A stretch of DNA of 64,000 nt from Cryptomeria japonica (lineage: Eukaryota > Streptophyta > Pinopsida > Cupressales > Cupressaceae), in contig NC_081414.1 in the NCBI RefSeq assembly GCF_030272615.1, positions 527,537,137-527,601,136 of the forward strand, in the 5' to 3' direction. The first letter of the stretch is position 1. Each line of letters opens with the position of its first letter. The notes under the pieces were generated by a model. It searched no databases and was not told the DNA's origin. It worked only from the letters and a program-made list of their open reading frames with translations. Positions 1 to 13,195 of the stretch are shown one piece after another. The position numbers and the translations under genes were made by a program.

Positions 1-1400
1 AAATGAAAGAAACGCGTTCCCTATACCATGCAATAATTTGAGGGATCCAAACATACATGCAATTGGTTGACAAGAAGGATCTTACATGGATCTCATTGCT
101 CTTTCATCCACCTTTACTGTTGTGGCCAGTACCAGATTGTTGAGGTGTTGAATATGATATTGATCAAGAGGACTCGAGATGAAGAAGGATTGGAAGGTAA
201 AATGGATTTAATTGGAATCCACTTACATTCTTGGGATTTCTACATATGTTTATTTTAGGGAACTTGCTTTCTTTAGGAACAACTTGATCACCCTGAAGGG
301 AATTTAGTTGGGGGGAATAATGAGGTGGTTTAATAGTCCTTTTGTATGGTTTTTACATGACTTTGTTTAAGACTTCTTGTATGCTTTTAAGTATGTCTAT
401 GCTACTTAAAACTTGATATTTTAGTATGCTATAAGATATGTATGTTGTACTTTCATGCTTATATATAATATGATAATATGATTATGCGGCCAATTATGGG
501 AGTAAATATGATGATAATATGTGTAGATGTGTTAAATGTGGTTATTTGCATACTAATTGTTTTTTGCAACATTTGGACATAGCAAATTGATTTATCTCCT
601 ATAGCATTGAACTATCAAAAGTCCTACAATCATACAAGGAAGAAGAGTTGAACCAATCCAAAGTTGAACCAGTCCAATGAAGTGAGGTGTTCCTGTTGAC
701 CTATCAAGAGATGAAGAGGGTGAAGAGCTTTTCCATTAGAGTTTGATCATTTATAACAAACTGCTTATTTCTCCTACTATCTTGTATAAGAGATGGTATT
801 CATGTTTTAACTGTTGAGGTTATACAGTCCTAATAGGATTGTCTCTAGTGGTTGTTAATATGTATGGTTTATTAAATATCCTTCATAGATCTAAGGAGTT
901 AGTCGCCTAGGTAGTTGAATAATTCAAACTTTCATGAACTCTATACAATGAAGCTCCATGAGCCTATAATGGCTAATATTGTTTCTGCATATATTTATGT
1001 TGTATTTGAATATATCTTCGATTGTAATTTTTGATCATGCATCTATGAATATACAAAATACCATTTTAATTTATATCGTGTGTTGATCATAACCAAAGTG
1101 TACTTAGGGGGGCTAACTTGAGGTACACTTATTTTATTTGTTTTATATTAGTAAAGTAGATACTCTAGTTTGTAGTTAGTAGTTGAATGAGGCTGAAAAA
1201 TACTGGTGGATTGCATGTTATTCCTACAGCTTGAGTAGTTTCAATGAGTTAATAGTATAGTAAATTCAATTCAGTCTTAGCATAATCATTTTCATATCCA
1301 TTAGTTGTTATCTGTTACTGCACTTGGTTAGAAGTTAGTTAATTCATTTTATAATAGTATGCATTATTTATTTATTGAATATAGATATGTTGGAGAAATG
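1..1400. other. AT-rich stretch without a recognised gene
   Basis: I see no supported coding region here. The longest frames are short and carry no recognisable domain. It may be decayed retroelement sequence, but no LTR, primer-binding site or protein motif could be assigned. Confidence 0.4.
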
Positions 1401-1499
1401 AGTAGATTTTCCTTGTAATTTGTCTTCTAGTCAAATAAGTGACAACCTAAGTAATAACATGATGCATATATTGTGTTGGTCCATTTCAAGTCCACGACC

Positions 1500-2490
1500 C
1501 TGGGTTGCCAATCAGATGTGTCCAATATCCATGAGAGGTTGCTCAATTAGATAGGTTCTCTATGAATTTATAGGATGCACAACTAATGATCACAATCGGA
1601 TATAGGAAACTCTACAAAAATTAAGATACAAAATAGATATGCAAATTTTGGAGACAGGTCTCAAAATGCGATTCAGAAAGGAACACGTGTCTGCAATTTG
1701 AGCTTGAAAGTGTTAGATACTATAGCTAGGCACAACTATCCTAAAGATGTTTGATGAATATTTCATCGATAGATTCTAAATTAGGACACCCTACAGCTCG
1801 TCTCCATAAAATTTCATTGGAAATGTCATAAATTGTAGCTAAGCTACAACATCCAAGGCTTTATGATTCTTCAAAGTCTAGATCTATTCATCTCAGTCTA
1901 CACTTCATAAATCTATAATCCAAATTTACCAAATATAAATCCTTAAAATAGAAGATAGATAAAATGGTGTGGTGTTGTATAGAGGCTTTCCTAAGTCAAA
2001 CCTTGAGTAGGTGTTAACCTCCACTACAACAATGATGATTAGAAAAAAAAACCCTACCCTTGCAAGGAGACTAAATCTAAAAAAAAATACTTATTTGAAA
2101 TAATTATACCTCAAACTTGATGATGATGATGATGCAATGATATTTTGGTAGGACCCTCAAGGGTTGATGCAATAACATGACATGAGAAGACATGAAAGGA
2201 TAAATCATGAAAATATTCTTGTATGTAAGTTGTCATAACTTATTACTCCATAATGCTCAAATATGAAGAAATAAGGTCATAATGCTTTCTTTAGGATGTG
2301 AACTCAATAATTCTTAGATGAAAATGAATTAATAATGATGCCTTTATATAGGGTTCACTAGGTAATTTGTATTTTAGGCTGATCTACAACGGTCATATCA
2401 ACTCATCGAGATCAAATAATAAATAGTGAGAATTGACACCCCAAAACATTCAAATTTGGGCATGTTTTGGAGGAACTATGGTGCTAGGCA
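1500..2490 (-). repeat. Dispersed repeat copy A, inverted relative to copy B at about 20.75-21.72 kb
   Basis: Read on the - strand, this block is clearly similar to the + strand block near 20.75-21.72 kb. Shared landmarks are a 'tatggtgcctag' motif near the start, a TATA-like 'ctatataaagg' (about 2340), a 'ggaggttaac' segment before a C-rich 'aaaccct' tract (about 2010-2060), and a 'gcagacacgtgttcct' segment (about 1690). Position of the TATA-like site suggests LTR-like sequence of one retroelement family. Boundaries are approximate, found by eye. Confidence 0.5.
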
Positions 2491-4506
2491 CCATAGTCCA
2501 CCCAAAAAAGGCAGAACAAAGGTAGATGTTGAGTGCATAGATCTAAGTTATAGGATCCAGTCACCAAACGAATATATGATGACTATTTTGAAGTAAAGAA
2601 GCCATAAATAAGCTTGGAAAGAGATAAGAGGGGGCACACTAAGGCAAGGGCCCAAAAAAAGAGTGTAAAATTGTAAGGGGTTACAATTTACAACACTACA
2701 ATGCCTACATTCCACCTTGAACCAATCTCCCCTTTGTTTCCCAGCCATCTCCTCTACCTACCTACCACAATGTTCCACCTACTTATCATACTACACTTTC
2801 AAATCCTCCATCACAATCCAATTCATCCACCAAAGCCACCATAAACCACTTGTTGTGAAAAATTGCATCCTTACAACAACAATTGGCCACCATAACCCAA
2901 TCAAAATCCACTATCCTTACATATTACACAAGTAGCCCACTTTTTGTACCCGTCTTACACAACACAGTGAAGTTCTTCATTTTGAGAAACTGACCCCTAC
3001 ACTCATGTGAAAACATTTTCCACTTTGTCCAGTAACTTCTTCTATGACCAAAAACTTCTTGCAAAAATCTTCCCTCGTTCTTTAAAGGATAAAACTTTGA
3101 AATGAATTTTTTATTTGCCTAGTTATTCAATTGGTAATTTTCAATAATTGGTAGATGTATTCATTCAACATTTTCAAAACAATATCAGGCCACGAGTTAC
3201 TTTGATTGATTTAGTGCATTGCAAACAAGGTGTTAAGGAAAAAGTAACTAATTTTATTGGTAGATATAAACATTTTTATGCACAAATTGCTTATCCTATT
3301 ATTGAGGATAATATTCAAAGGATTTTCATTAACAGTTTTCAAAAAGATATTAGAGATGAGATTTTGTTTTTCTTGAATTCACATATTTCACACAATTGTG
3401 CACAACGCTTCATTATCATCAACTTCATGGGAGTCAATACAAACCCTCTTCATCTTTGACTCTAGTTGATATAAATGAAGATGCTTATCAAGAATTCCAA
3501 AACAATCCTTATTGTAGCTCACTTTGCCTCAAAATTCAAGCATCACAACTCTACTCCCTTTTTTGAGTCCTTGCATAGCATCATAATTGAATTAATTAGC
3601 AATAATGTAATGAATCTTCCTCCTATCCATCCTATAGATACTTCCAAGCCTTTGCCACCTTCTTTTGACTCAAAAGCCTTTTTCCAATACCATCATCAAC
3701 CTGATAATAATACAAAGAAATGTATGCATGTAAAACATGAAATCCAAGATCTCATTGATTCTAATGCTATAGTGATGGATGGTTCGAGTGATAAAGGAAA
3801 TAAATATGTGGCATTTGATAATCAAAATTTGTAAATCTTTACCAATCCTTTGCCTTCCCATTATACCAGTGTTTTTTAGCATAAAGATAGAAGCTTTATA
3901 GCTATTGATGATATATCTGTTAGATTTGTGTGAATGTTGTTATTGATGTCAAACCCGATGATCCGGTTAGGATTGGATGTGGTATATTACTATTAAGTCA
4001 TTGGAAGCAGTTTTGGTATTTCTAGAAGATAGGTATGTATGTGATATGAAGCAGTAAGGAATACATGATCTACTAGAGTCATTTTGGAAGATACTCTTCC
4101 CCAGAATCCTATGTTGTGCTTATCTTGGTTTGTATCTAGTTCTGGTATTAGCTATGTGAGTTCCAGTATCGGTATCAGTTGTATTATGCATCAGTTTGTA
4201 TTGCTATCTGAATGATTATATTGTATTGAATGTTCTAAATTTTTTGGTATTTGTATCTTGGAGTTTGGGAGTTGTTGTGCTTGGATTTTGTGCTCATGGG
4301 TCCGGTAGACCCTTGTTTTGTTTTGGTAATTGTGGCATATGTTTTAGTAAATGTAGTGTGTGAAGGAAGCATGTAGAAGATTGGTGAAGACTGATTTGTT
4401 CACCCTATTTTTGGTTGAGGCATGTTTTGGATAACGTGTTGATCCGAGCACCATATTTTTGTGCAAATCATTTGTGTTTGGTCGACATAGTATTTTGGTG
4501 TATGTG

Positions 4507-4610
<104 letters not shown>

Positions 4611-5329
4611 AAGATGTGAGGATGTAGGAAAGTAATAGATAGTGTGGCAATTAAAGAAGAGCAGTGCATGTGTAATGAGAAGAGTGTGTGTGTGTATCGT
4701 ATTCAACATAGTATGCTCGTGATGTGTATTAGAATAAGAAATGTGCAAGTGACAAAGTTAGTGTGCAAGCAATATACAATGTGAGCAATGTATGATAAAA
4801 GATGTGTGAAGAAGAGTCAGAGTGTAGACAATGTTGCAGTGATCCTTTGTCAGATCTACTACAAGTAGTTGGTTCAACAGAGTAGTGTAGTAATCCCTTA
4901 TCAGACTTGCTATAGGCAATTATGGATAGTGGTGTAGTGATACCTTACCGGATTAGTTTTGAGTTTTTGTGAGTTGTATCTGAGCTTAATCTGGAACTGA
5001 CCTCATGCATTAGGAGATGCACTTTTCTTCTGTTCATTTACTTTATATTCCAGTGAGCATTACAACAGTGAGCCACTTTGTAATTTGGTAGTGAGCCATC
5101 CGATAGTGAGCCACCCCTTTTTGTAAACACTATATAACTAGATATTATCTTGAGAGTTAACACTCTTCGTGGTTTTTTCCCATTTGGGTTTTCCATGTAT
5201 AAAATCCAGTGTTCAATTTGTGGTTGTGTTATTTGTTTATTCTGCATTTGCTATTTCATGTTGATGAGATTAATTATTAAGGTCAATGTATAAGTAAAAG
5301 TTTTCAACGAGTGGGAATTCTGATTTAAA

Positions 5330-5358
5330 CCCCCCCCCCCCCCCCCCCCCCCCGCCCC
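5330..5358. repeat. Poly-C tract
   Basis: A run of about 24 C residues, one G, then four more C, close to the right end of the solo LTR. Pyrimidine runs of this sort near an LTR end are a plausible site of replication slippage or assembly uncertainty. Confidence 0.95.
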
Positions 5359-6773
5359 TCTTAGTATTTTGATCCATTCAACCAATTCAACAATATCTAA
5401 TGAAGCCAACAATGCTGTGAACTTGATTGACCGAGAGAAACCTAAGCCTAAGTGTGAACTTAACATTACCTTTAATTCAAGTGATATCACAAAAGAACCT
5501 AATGGTTCGTTATACATTACTGCAAAAATTAAAGATAAACTCTTAAGAGGATTTCTTATTGATCAAGTATGTATGATGAGTTCTATTACGAAAGAACATG
5601 TCCATGCACAACAATTTCATCAAGACACATATGATAAATCTAATGTGTGATCAAGGTGCGTGATGGTTTCACTTGTCCCACTATAGGTTCCATCATCCTT
5701 CCCATAGAAGTTGGTACTAAGTGCTTAGATGTCACCGTTGTTATCATTGCTACCTCAAACCAATTTCATGTGAAGTTGGGACATCCTTGGCTCACATCCA
5801 CGAAAGCAATCCCTTCTACCTTTCATAAGTGTTCTTACAATGGGAAATTTATAATGATCAATCATAGTCTTTTCCAGTTCTTATATGATCATGGAAACTT
5901 AACCCTTGATTTCTTTCGGCTTCAAAAAACAACCTCTCAAACCTCATCAAGATATCCTACTCCTTTCCTACCAAAATTTCAAAGGTAATAGGATAGTTAC
6001 CTTAAGTAATCCTTCAAGGTTAGCTTCAACTCCTCTCCTTAAGGATCCTTTGTTGTCTAGGGACATGGAAGTATTTCATCCTGCTCCACATCCTAGACCA
6101 AGATTCCTTCCTACTCCTATTCCTCCTATATATGTTGTCGTTCCACCTCCTAAATCCTATAAAGGACAAAAAAAAATGCCCAACATATTCTATCTCTCAA
6201 CCTAGTGTGGTTTCTTCTATCCCTCCTTTTGTTCCCAGAGCAAAGGAAGAAAACAAACCAACATTAAGTGATATCGAACCTTCTTCTGCACAAGATTTGA
6301 TTCATGGCAAATGAAATCATAGTGTGATAGAATGCTGATAAAGACGTGCCGAGGCTCATGAACTTATTTCCCAAAGTGATTCTTAACATAAGCAGTCGAA
6401 TGTTGATTTGATCCTGCCTTCCCAACCTTCACCTAATCTTAGAGAGGAGCTTTACTTTGATCAACCTCGCCAAAATTTGAGGTTGTTGATGCAAAATAAT
6501 TCTTCTTCTTCTCATCCTCGCATGAGATCTCCTATTGTGATTAATTTGGATGATGATTTTGATGATAATGTTGAGATTATTGAGGATGCTAATGATGATT
6601 TATCTAACATATTTTTAAAAGTTTTGATTCTAGCTCCTAGTAACACACACAATGATTTATCATTAGAGCATGGTACGTGTTTGATACTAGTTGAAATACC
6701 TCCATCTACTACTAGTCATAACTCCTTTAGCATTTTGTCCACCATCGAGCTAAATGATGTTGAGCAAGATTAG

Positions 6774-8795
6774 GAGGTGGATGATTTGCTAGACTAGCTC
6801 ACTTGTGCAATAGATTATTTTGTGTGTTTTCTTGCATGTAATGTGATCCCCATAATGTGATGATTAGAGTGTCTTTGTGTTTTTTTAAGCTCTCTTTGGA
6901 TGACCCTTGTTGTTGCATTGAAGGCAACAAAGGGACCAACCCAATTGTAAAATTTCTCTATGTGTATCTTCATTCTTCTATATGTTGTATACATGTTATG
7001 TTGTAAATGTGATTTTGTTGTAAATGCGCTTGTGTGTTGTCTACTTGGGGAAAATACAAATCATTGAGATCTTTTTGGTCTCTTCCATGTTGACCCAAAA
7101 AGACTTTGTTGTTCATATTATGTGCTCTTCTTCCATTGTGCTTGTAGTTCCACTACCTTTGGGGGATGAGATCAACTCATAACAATCATAATTGATATAC
7201 GTGATTTATCAAATGCGCATATTGACCCTAGACAGTGGATCCCCTATATTCTCTTTTCATGTCTTGTGGCAATCACCTTTGACTTGACTATGTTTGGGGG
7301 CATTTTATTGTTGTGATGTTCTTGTCTTTCAGACGTATGTATGATACCTTAAAGAAATTGCTTTCAATAAGGCATACACAGTCACTTTAACATGGGGGCA
7401 TACACTCCAATATATTTTACACTTTTTGCATGCACCACAAAGTTTAGTTTGTACACATTGATCACACACCATGATATGCTTGGTGCCCATTGCAACACCC
7501 ATTTTGAGGTCTCATTTCAATTTTTTTCTTGGTGCACATTGCAACACCCATTTTGCAGTCACATTTTTTGGATTACCTAACAAACTGAGGCTTTTTTTTA
7601 TAACCTTTGTGTTTGGTGCATGTTGCAACACCTATTTTGCAGTCACTTTTTGTCAGACTATCTAACAAACATAGGTTTTCTAGAGTCAACTAGCATAACT
7701 CACCATTCCATAACTATTTGACTCTCCAATTCTCTTATGCCTCCTAGTAAGCAACCATTACTAGACCTAGAAGTCATATCCTTCTTTTTTCTTGCATGAT
7801 CCATGCGTGTGTAACCTATGTTGATCATGTTGCTCCTTTTATCTTGATGTTTCAAATTGATAAGATCCAAAGTCCTGGGGGCTTGGTGTTGTCTTGTCTC
7901 TTTAATGGCTTGGTGAAATTATTTTGATGCTATCTTGTACTTGTTAGGATATAGGTGCCATCAACCTTGTAAATCCTTTATTTATTATTTTCCTAATATC
8001 TTTTGCAATTTATCAATAAGAGGTTAACTAGTTTAACTAATGATGGTGAAAGAGACCATGTAAAGGCAAAGTTATTTTTACCATTTGTCTTTAGGGAAAA
8101 GGACAAACTAGCTAGGTGACCCCTTTTGGAAGCTTCAATTTTAAGGTGATTGGACACTTTTAAGGGGTTGTAAGAGCATCTATGACGGTTATGATAGTCA
8201 TTATTGACTCTATGACAATATTTATGACAGAATCCTTATGCAGGTGCCCATGCATGAGAGATGCCTTGTGATAGCTATAAGAGCATCCGTAAGAGGCTAT
8301 TTTGGGTGTTTTTGACTCATTTCAAGGAAATACATGTGACTTATTATAGGTAGTTTTGTAGCCTATTATTTGGTGATACCATGGTGGTATTCATCCCCAC
8401 CAATCTCTATGAATTGGGCCTTAAGCTAGAGTTATTCTTTCTATATTGTTCAGTTCCTAGGATAACAAAGTGTTGTAGATGTTTATAGAGGTCTACAAGA
8501 GAAGTATATTGTTGTTTTAATCTTAATTTGACTAGTAATATACTTGCCTCTCTTTTTTTGGTGGAGTTTTTTTCCTGAAAGGGTTTCTCAATGTAAATTT
8601 GGTGTTTCATGTGGAATGGTTTTCTTCTTCTTGTTTTGATTCTACAATCACTTTGATAAGGGTTAATATTAGTTTCATATTTGCAATAATATTCATTTAA
8701 AGTTCATATTGCAAGCTTTCTTCACCTTGTTTTACAACAATACTTTACCAAGAGTATGAGTGTAAGGTCATACTCTCACTAAAGTGGGGGCTAAA
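6774..8795 (+). other. Non-coding 3' internal region of the gypsy element, ending in a polypurine tract
   Basis: About 2 kb between the end of the gag-protease frame and the candidate 3' LTR. I found no RT, RNase H or integrase motif on either strand. The end (about 8781-8795, 'aaagtgggggctaaa') is a polypurine-tract-like primer sequence immediately before the TGTAG start of the LTR. The element therefore looks like a non-autonomous gag-only type or a pol deletion. Confidence 0.5.
7480..7650 (+). repeat. Three imperfect direct repeats of a ~34-bp motif
   Basis: The core 'ttggtgcacattgcaacacc' recurs at 7480, 7529 and 7613 (with small changes), each followed by 'cattttgcagtcac' or a variant. 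Spacing is irregular (49 and 84 bp). Confidence 0.85.
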
Positions 8796-11299
8796 TGTAG
8801 TGTCATAAATTGTATCCTCTATCAATTCACACTCATTTGGGTCTCACTTTGGTGGTTTTCCCCTCATTCCCTTGATTCTAATTGATTGTGCTCAAGATAG
8901 TGCCAAAACTAGAAGTTCAACATTAATTCATGTTCAATGACCAAGATTCTGGCTCAAAATGTCAAGTCTATGGAGCCTATCTATAGTACCCCTTCTCGAT
9001 CAGACTCTTTTTGGACTTATGTTTGACTTCAGTTGACTGTTCAGTGGACTTTATTGCTATACTTTATTCAGACTTTATGCGATGTTATTTCATGCTTTAA
9101 CTGGATATGTGGTGTATGCTTTCATGCAGTATTTCAGTACTTATGATTAATGTCATTTTTATGGATTATTGTCATGGACTGACACTTTTACTTTATATGT
9201 GTGATGTGTTATTTATATGTTGCATGTTTGCAAGTGTATGGGATGTGAGGGGATGATTTTCCTTCTCACTCCGGTGAGACAGGGAACATCATGATTCTCC
9301 TTCATCAGTGTGCATGTTGTGTCTATTTATATATTTGTCTATATGCATGTGCGGTTCATTGATGCATGACATTGCAGGTACAAGTACCGGGTAGGTATGG
9401 GGTATTGACTCCACCTGGTTTCACGGGTCTGAGCATACCTTATTTGTTCGATGGGAGTGGAGGAGATAGTGGTTGGACCCTAACTTGACCCGCAGTCACA
9501 CTCATGTGAGTGTTGTCAGTCGGTCGTCTTTCCTGTTTGACCGGTATGCGAGTCATAGTGCTTTAGTATTTTTATTTTGTGAGTCATCGTTTGATCATTC
9601 CTTGTTTTGCGTGCTTTCGATTATATGAATAGTTATTAAAATTGAGTGAATGAAGTTATTTGTGTTGGCATAATTAGTTATTTAAATATGCTCTTGAGTT
9701 TATCGATTTAATTAAATAAATGAGTTGCTAGCTTTAAAAGGTTAAATTTGCTTAATATATTGTGTCATAGTTGTATTGAATATTGGGAAAAGAAATTAGT
9801 AAATGATTTGCTATTTAAATTTTAATGCTATGTTGAGTTAAAGTCTCATAGAAAATAGAAAATGTAAAATAAATAAAAGCATTTCCCTTTTTACCTTTCT
9901 ATTTTACTTTTGGATTTTATTTGTTGAAAAAGAATTATTTCATGGAAAAAGGTAAATCATATTTTTTTACTTTTTTTAATAGCTTTATTCTGATTGGTTG
10001 GGAAAAAAATTTCAACCTAAAAGTTTAGGTTGAAATATTTTTGGATATATGGCCTATGAGTTCACAGGAAGGGAAGGAGTTAATTTTTGGAATGCAAATT
10101 CAAAAATCCATTTGGAAGAAGGAACTTGGATTGGGAAATTTGGTTGCAAGGTTGAAGCTCTTCCACAAATTACTTCCTCGATTGCTTTGCAGGTTGGATA
10201 GTCTCTTCTTTTGTTTTAGTAATTTTTTTAGAATGCTCCTCTTTCTTCCTGTGTGTTTGTTTGGGATTTGGAGTAGTTTGTTATGGGATTCAAAGAAATT
10301 TCATTTTAAATTTGTTTTGTTGAAAGCTTCTCCAATCTCCTTTTTAGCTGTGTGTTTTCTATTTCATGCATAAAATTTAGTTTGTGATTATTTCCTACAT
10401 TTGTGTAGTATGGATGAAATTGATTTTCTGAGTTTTTACAAGTTTTGATTTGTGCAAATTTGGGGGATATGCTAGCAAAATTTTGCCAATTTTGCCCTCT
10501 TTGTGTTATCCAAAGAAAATTCTTCCTAAGTGTTTGACAAAAATGAAGAAATTGAATTAAATCTTCCCTCCTTTTCTGTTAATTACCATTTATACTCTGC
10601 CCAGATTGTGATTTGGGTTTTGTCATTTCTTTGGGTTTTTTGTGAATCTTGTTTGGGGAAAGAAAGATTTTTAAAAAAAATTGTTTGTTGCTCTCTGTTT
10701 TGTCACAAAGATTTTTATAAAATTAATTAAATTTTTACCAGTAGATTTATTTAAATTTGTTTGTATAGTTTTAATTTATAAAAATAAAAATAATTTTTTA
10801 ATTTTTTTTGGGTTACGTGGCGGGGAGCTGGGCTCGACCCAGCCATGCACCCAGCAGTAGCGCTGCTACCACATATATGTGGTAGAAGTTCAAGTAGCGG
10901 TGGGTCGTGGGCCCCATCGTTATTGCTCTTGTTTATTTTTTATTTTTTATTATTATTATTTAATAATTTATTTATTTTTTAATTATTATTTTTTATATAT
11001 TAAAAATAATAATAATGATATTAATATAATATTGTGTATTAAGTGATAATTGTGGTTAATAAATATTAATAATATAAAGTTAGTATTTTATTAATTATTA
11101 ATAGTTTTTGATTAAGGAAAATCAGGTTTTCAGGGACCTGAAACCCACTTACAAAACGAAGGATAAGCGTGAAGGAAACTAGAGAAGACAAAACCCAGAC
11201 AGAAAAGCTGCAAAAAAACCAGCAGAAAAACCAACAGCTAGGAAAAAAGGACAGCACAGAGCCAGCAAGAAACTAGCGTCCAAAAACCAGCATTACATA

Positions 11300-13195
11300 T
11301 CAATAAAAAACTTTATTGGAGTCCTCTGCACTCTTAACCAACAGCATCATGGCCTTCGCGGCTTCTCTCAGATCATTGTTCTCCTGCTTCAGCTGAATGT
11401 CTTTCTTCTTTGTCTCCAAATCACTGGTCATCTGCCTGGTCCTTCGCCTGCAGATTTGTGGAGTTGAGCTAGAAGTCGACAGATCATCAATGATAACCAT
11501 ATCCTTATTCTGATTTTCCCTCTCCAAGTGATCCACCAAGGCATTCATATTTTGAGACAAGATCCTCAAGACCTCAAGACTGTGGTTCATAAAATTCTTC
11601 AATGCCTTCTCAGTTTTAGCAACCCGATTGATGATAATTTCGTTATCAGTCTCGATCTTGTCTTTTACAATTCTAATCACATCTTCCAGGTGTTTCAAGT
11701 CACCTTTTATAAGATCTTTCTCCGACCAGTCCTGCATTTCAATTTCATCCTCTGCTTCGTTGGTTTCCCCCCTTGCACTCTTTTTCCCCGAATTAGTGTC
11801 CTTGATCAGAGTGTGAATCTTATACTCAAGGTCCCTCTGTTTACTCTATATGGTGGTAATATTTTTAATAACCCACTTCTGAAAATTAAAAGACTCCAGC
11901 GTGCAATTTTGAGCAGCATTCAAGATGGTGTTCGTCGTGTCCCTTCCCTACTTAGAGCTAACAGAGTTAGGGTTAGCTTCCTCCATGGAGTTCTGGGCAA
12001 CATTCCTACTATCCGACACCAAAGGGTTAGAATCAGGGTTTTCAGTTTTCCCTTCCTCCCCCTCCCCATTATCCTCTTTCTTCTCACTATCTAGATCAAT
12101 ATATGCCCCCTTCCCCTGTTCCTCCTCCATTCCATCAACCACATCCATGTCCACTTTGTCAATGTCGACCCTTCCTTTTTTATTGATAGGAACATTAGAC
12201 AAATCATCTTCAAACTCAGAGTCATTACGACTCTCTGAAATATGAGCATTTGTCACTAGAGTATCATCTTTGCTAACCCTCGCTTTTTTCTTCAAGTGTT
12301 CGTAAATGAGCAGAATAAGCCCCTGATGGGCTATAGGGTAATATTTGGGCTTTTTGGCATGGTCAACCAAGCTCTCATTCAAGGAAGATGCTAAATAAAA
12401 GGGCAGAGAAATCTTAACCTCATGGTAGAAATGATTAAGTACAACAAAATGATAGTTGTAAACTTTAGTAAATCTACCATCAACAGTCAAGAATTCCATC
12501 AAAACCCTTAGCATTTTCTACCAAAATGACTTTACGTGATGAGGGAGGTAGTAAGAAACGTTGTCTTTCTTGGCAAGCCGAGCCTTCTCATCCTCAGTTT
12601 TCGAGAAATTTTTGATTGCTTCAGTAGCAAACTTTCGGTCTCAGTAGAACTTTGTGCCCTCCTTCTACAATCCCGTGACCTCCGTAACCAAATCCTCATC
12701 AATCTTCTAGGTTTCCCCAAACAACATGACTTTGTTGTTGATCCAACCCTTAGCAAAGCCTTGAGACACCGATTTTTTGCTTCCATGCAGCTTTTCCATA
12801 TAGTCTGTGAATCCATGTCGATGGAGCCTCCTCCACACTTTCTGCTCACTTTTCCAGTTCTCACAATCAGATGACTCATTCCGGTTTAGGTTACCTCCCA
12901 TGTTGAAGAGCAGGTCGATGTCTTCAGTAGTATATCTCACAAAATGCAGACCAAGACTTAAACACAAGCTCTTGAGCAGAATACTAGATTCACAGCACAG
13001 AGTACCTTCGATGGTTTTTAGAGAGTAAATAATAATGGCCGCAGAGATCCAACACTTATTATTATAAGTCCCGTCACACCATTGATCATAAAAATGATGC
13101 CTAAAAACAATCAATAACTGATATTTTGCATACCCCCAATCTCTGCCTTTGATTTCTGGATCCCAAGAGGTAATCATGATATTAACTTGAACCAT
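11300..13195 (-). pseudogene. LINE-1 ORF3: unrecognised ~630-codon protein downstream of RNase H
   Basis: One continuous frame from ATG 13195 to the stop at 11300, with no frameshift but six in-frame stops (12707-12709, 12665-12667, 12641-12643, 12518-12520, 11948-11950, 11846-11848). Five are TAG and one TGA. Its ATG overlaps the ORF2 stop in ATGGTTCAAGTTAA, a layout typical of termination-reinitiation. Visible parts are an N-terminal block with aromatic and tryptophan-rich motifs (WGYAKYQLL, YNNKCWISAA, GGNLNR, VWRRLHRHGFTDY, FAKGWINNKV), a middle block (VDGRFTKVYNYHF, LPFYLASSL, QGLILLIYEHL), an acidic linker, and a coiled-coil-like C-terminus (11737-11310, repeated E/K/N with L/I heptads). 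I do not recognise a named domain. I have a vague memory of similar frames in conifer retroelements, so function is left open. Confidence 0.65.

Noticed and set aside
5251-5517. ORF with a poly-Gly stretch on the - strand
   Set aside because: The glycine run is the complement of the poly-C tract. It is the opposite strand of the solo LTR end and gag-protease frame.
10041-10730. Two Phe/Leu-rich + strand ORFs
   Set aside because: No domain, strongly T-rich composition, and inside the non-coding LTR region.
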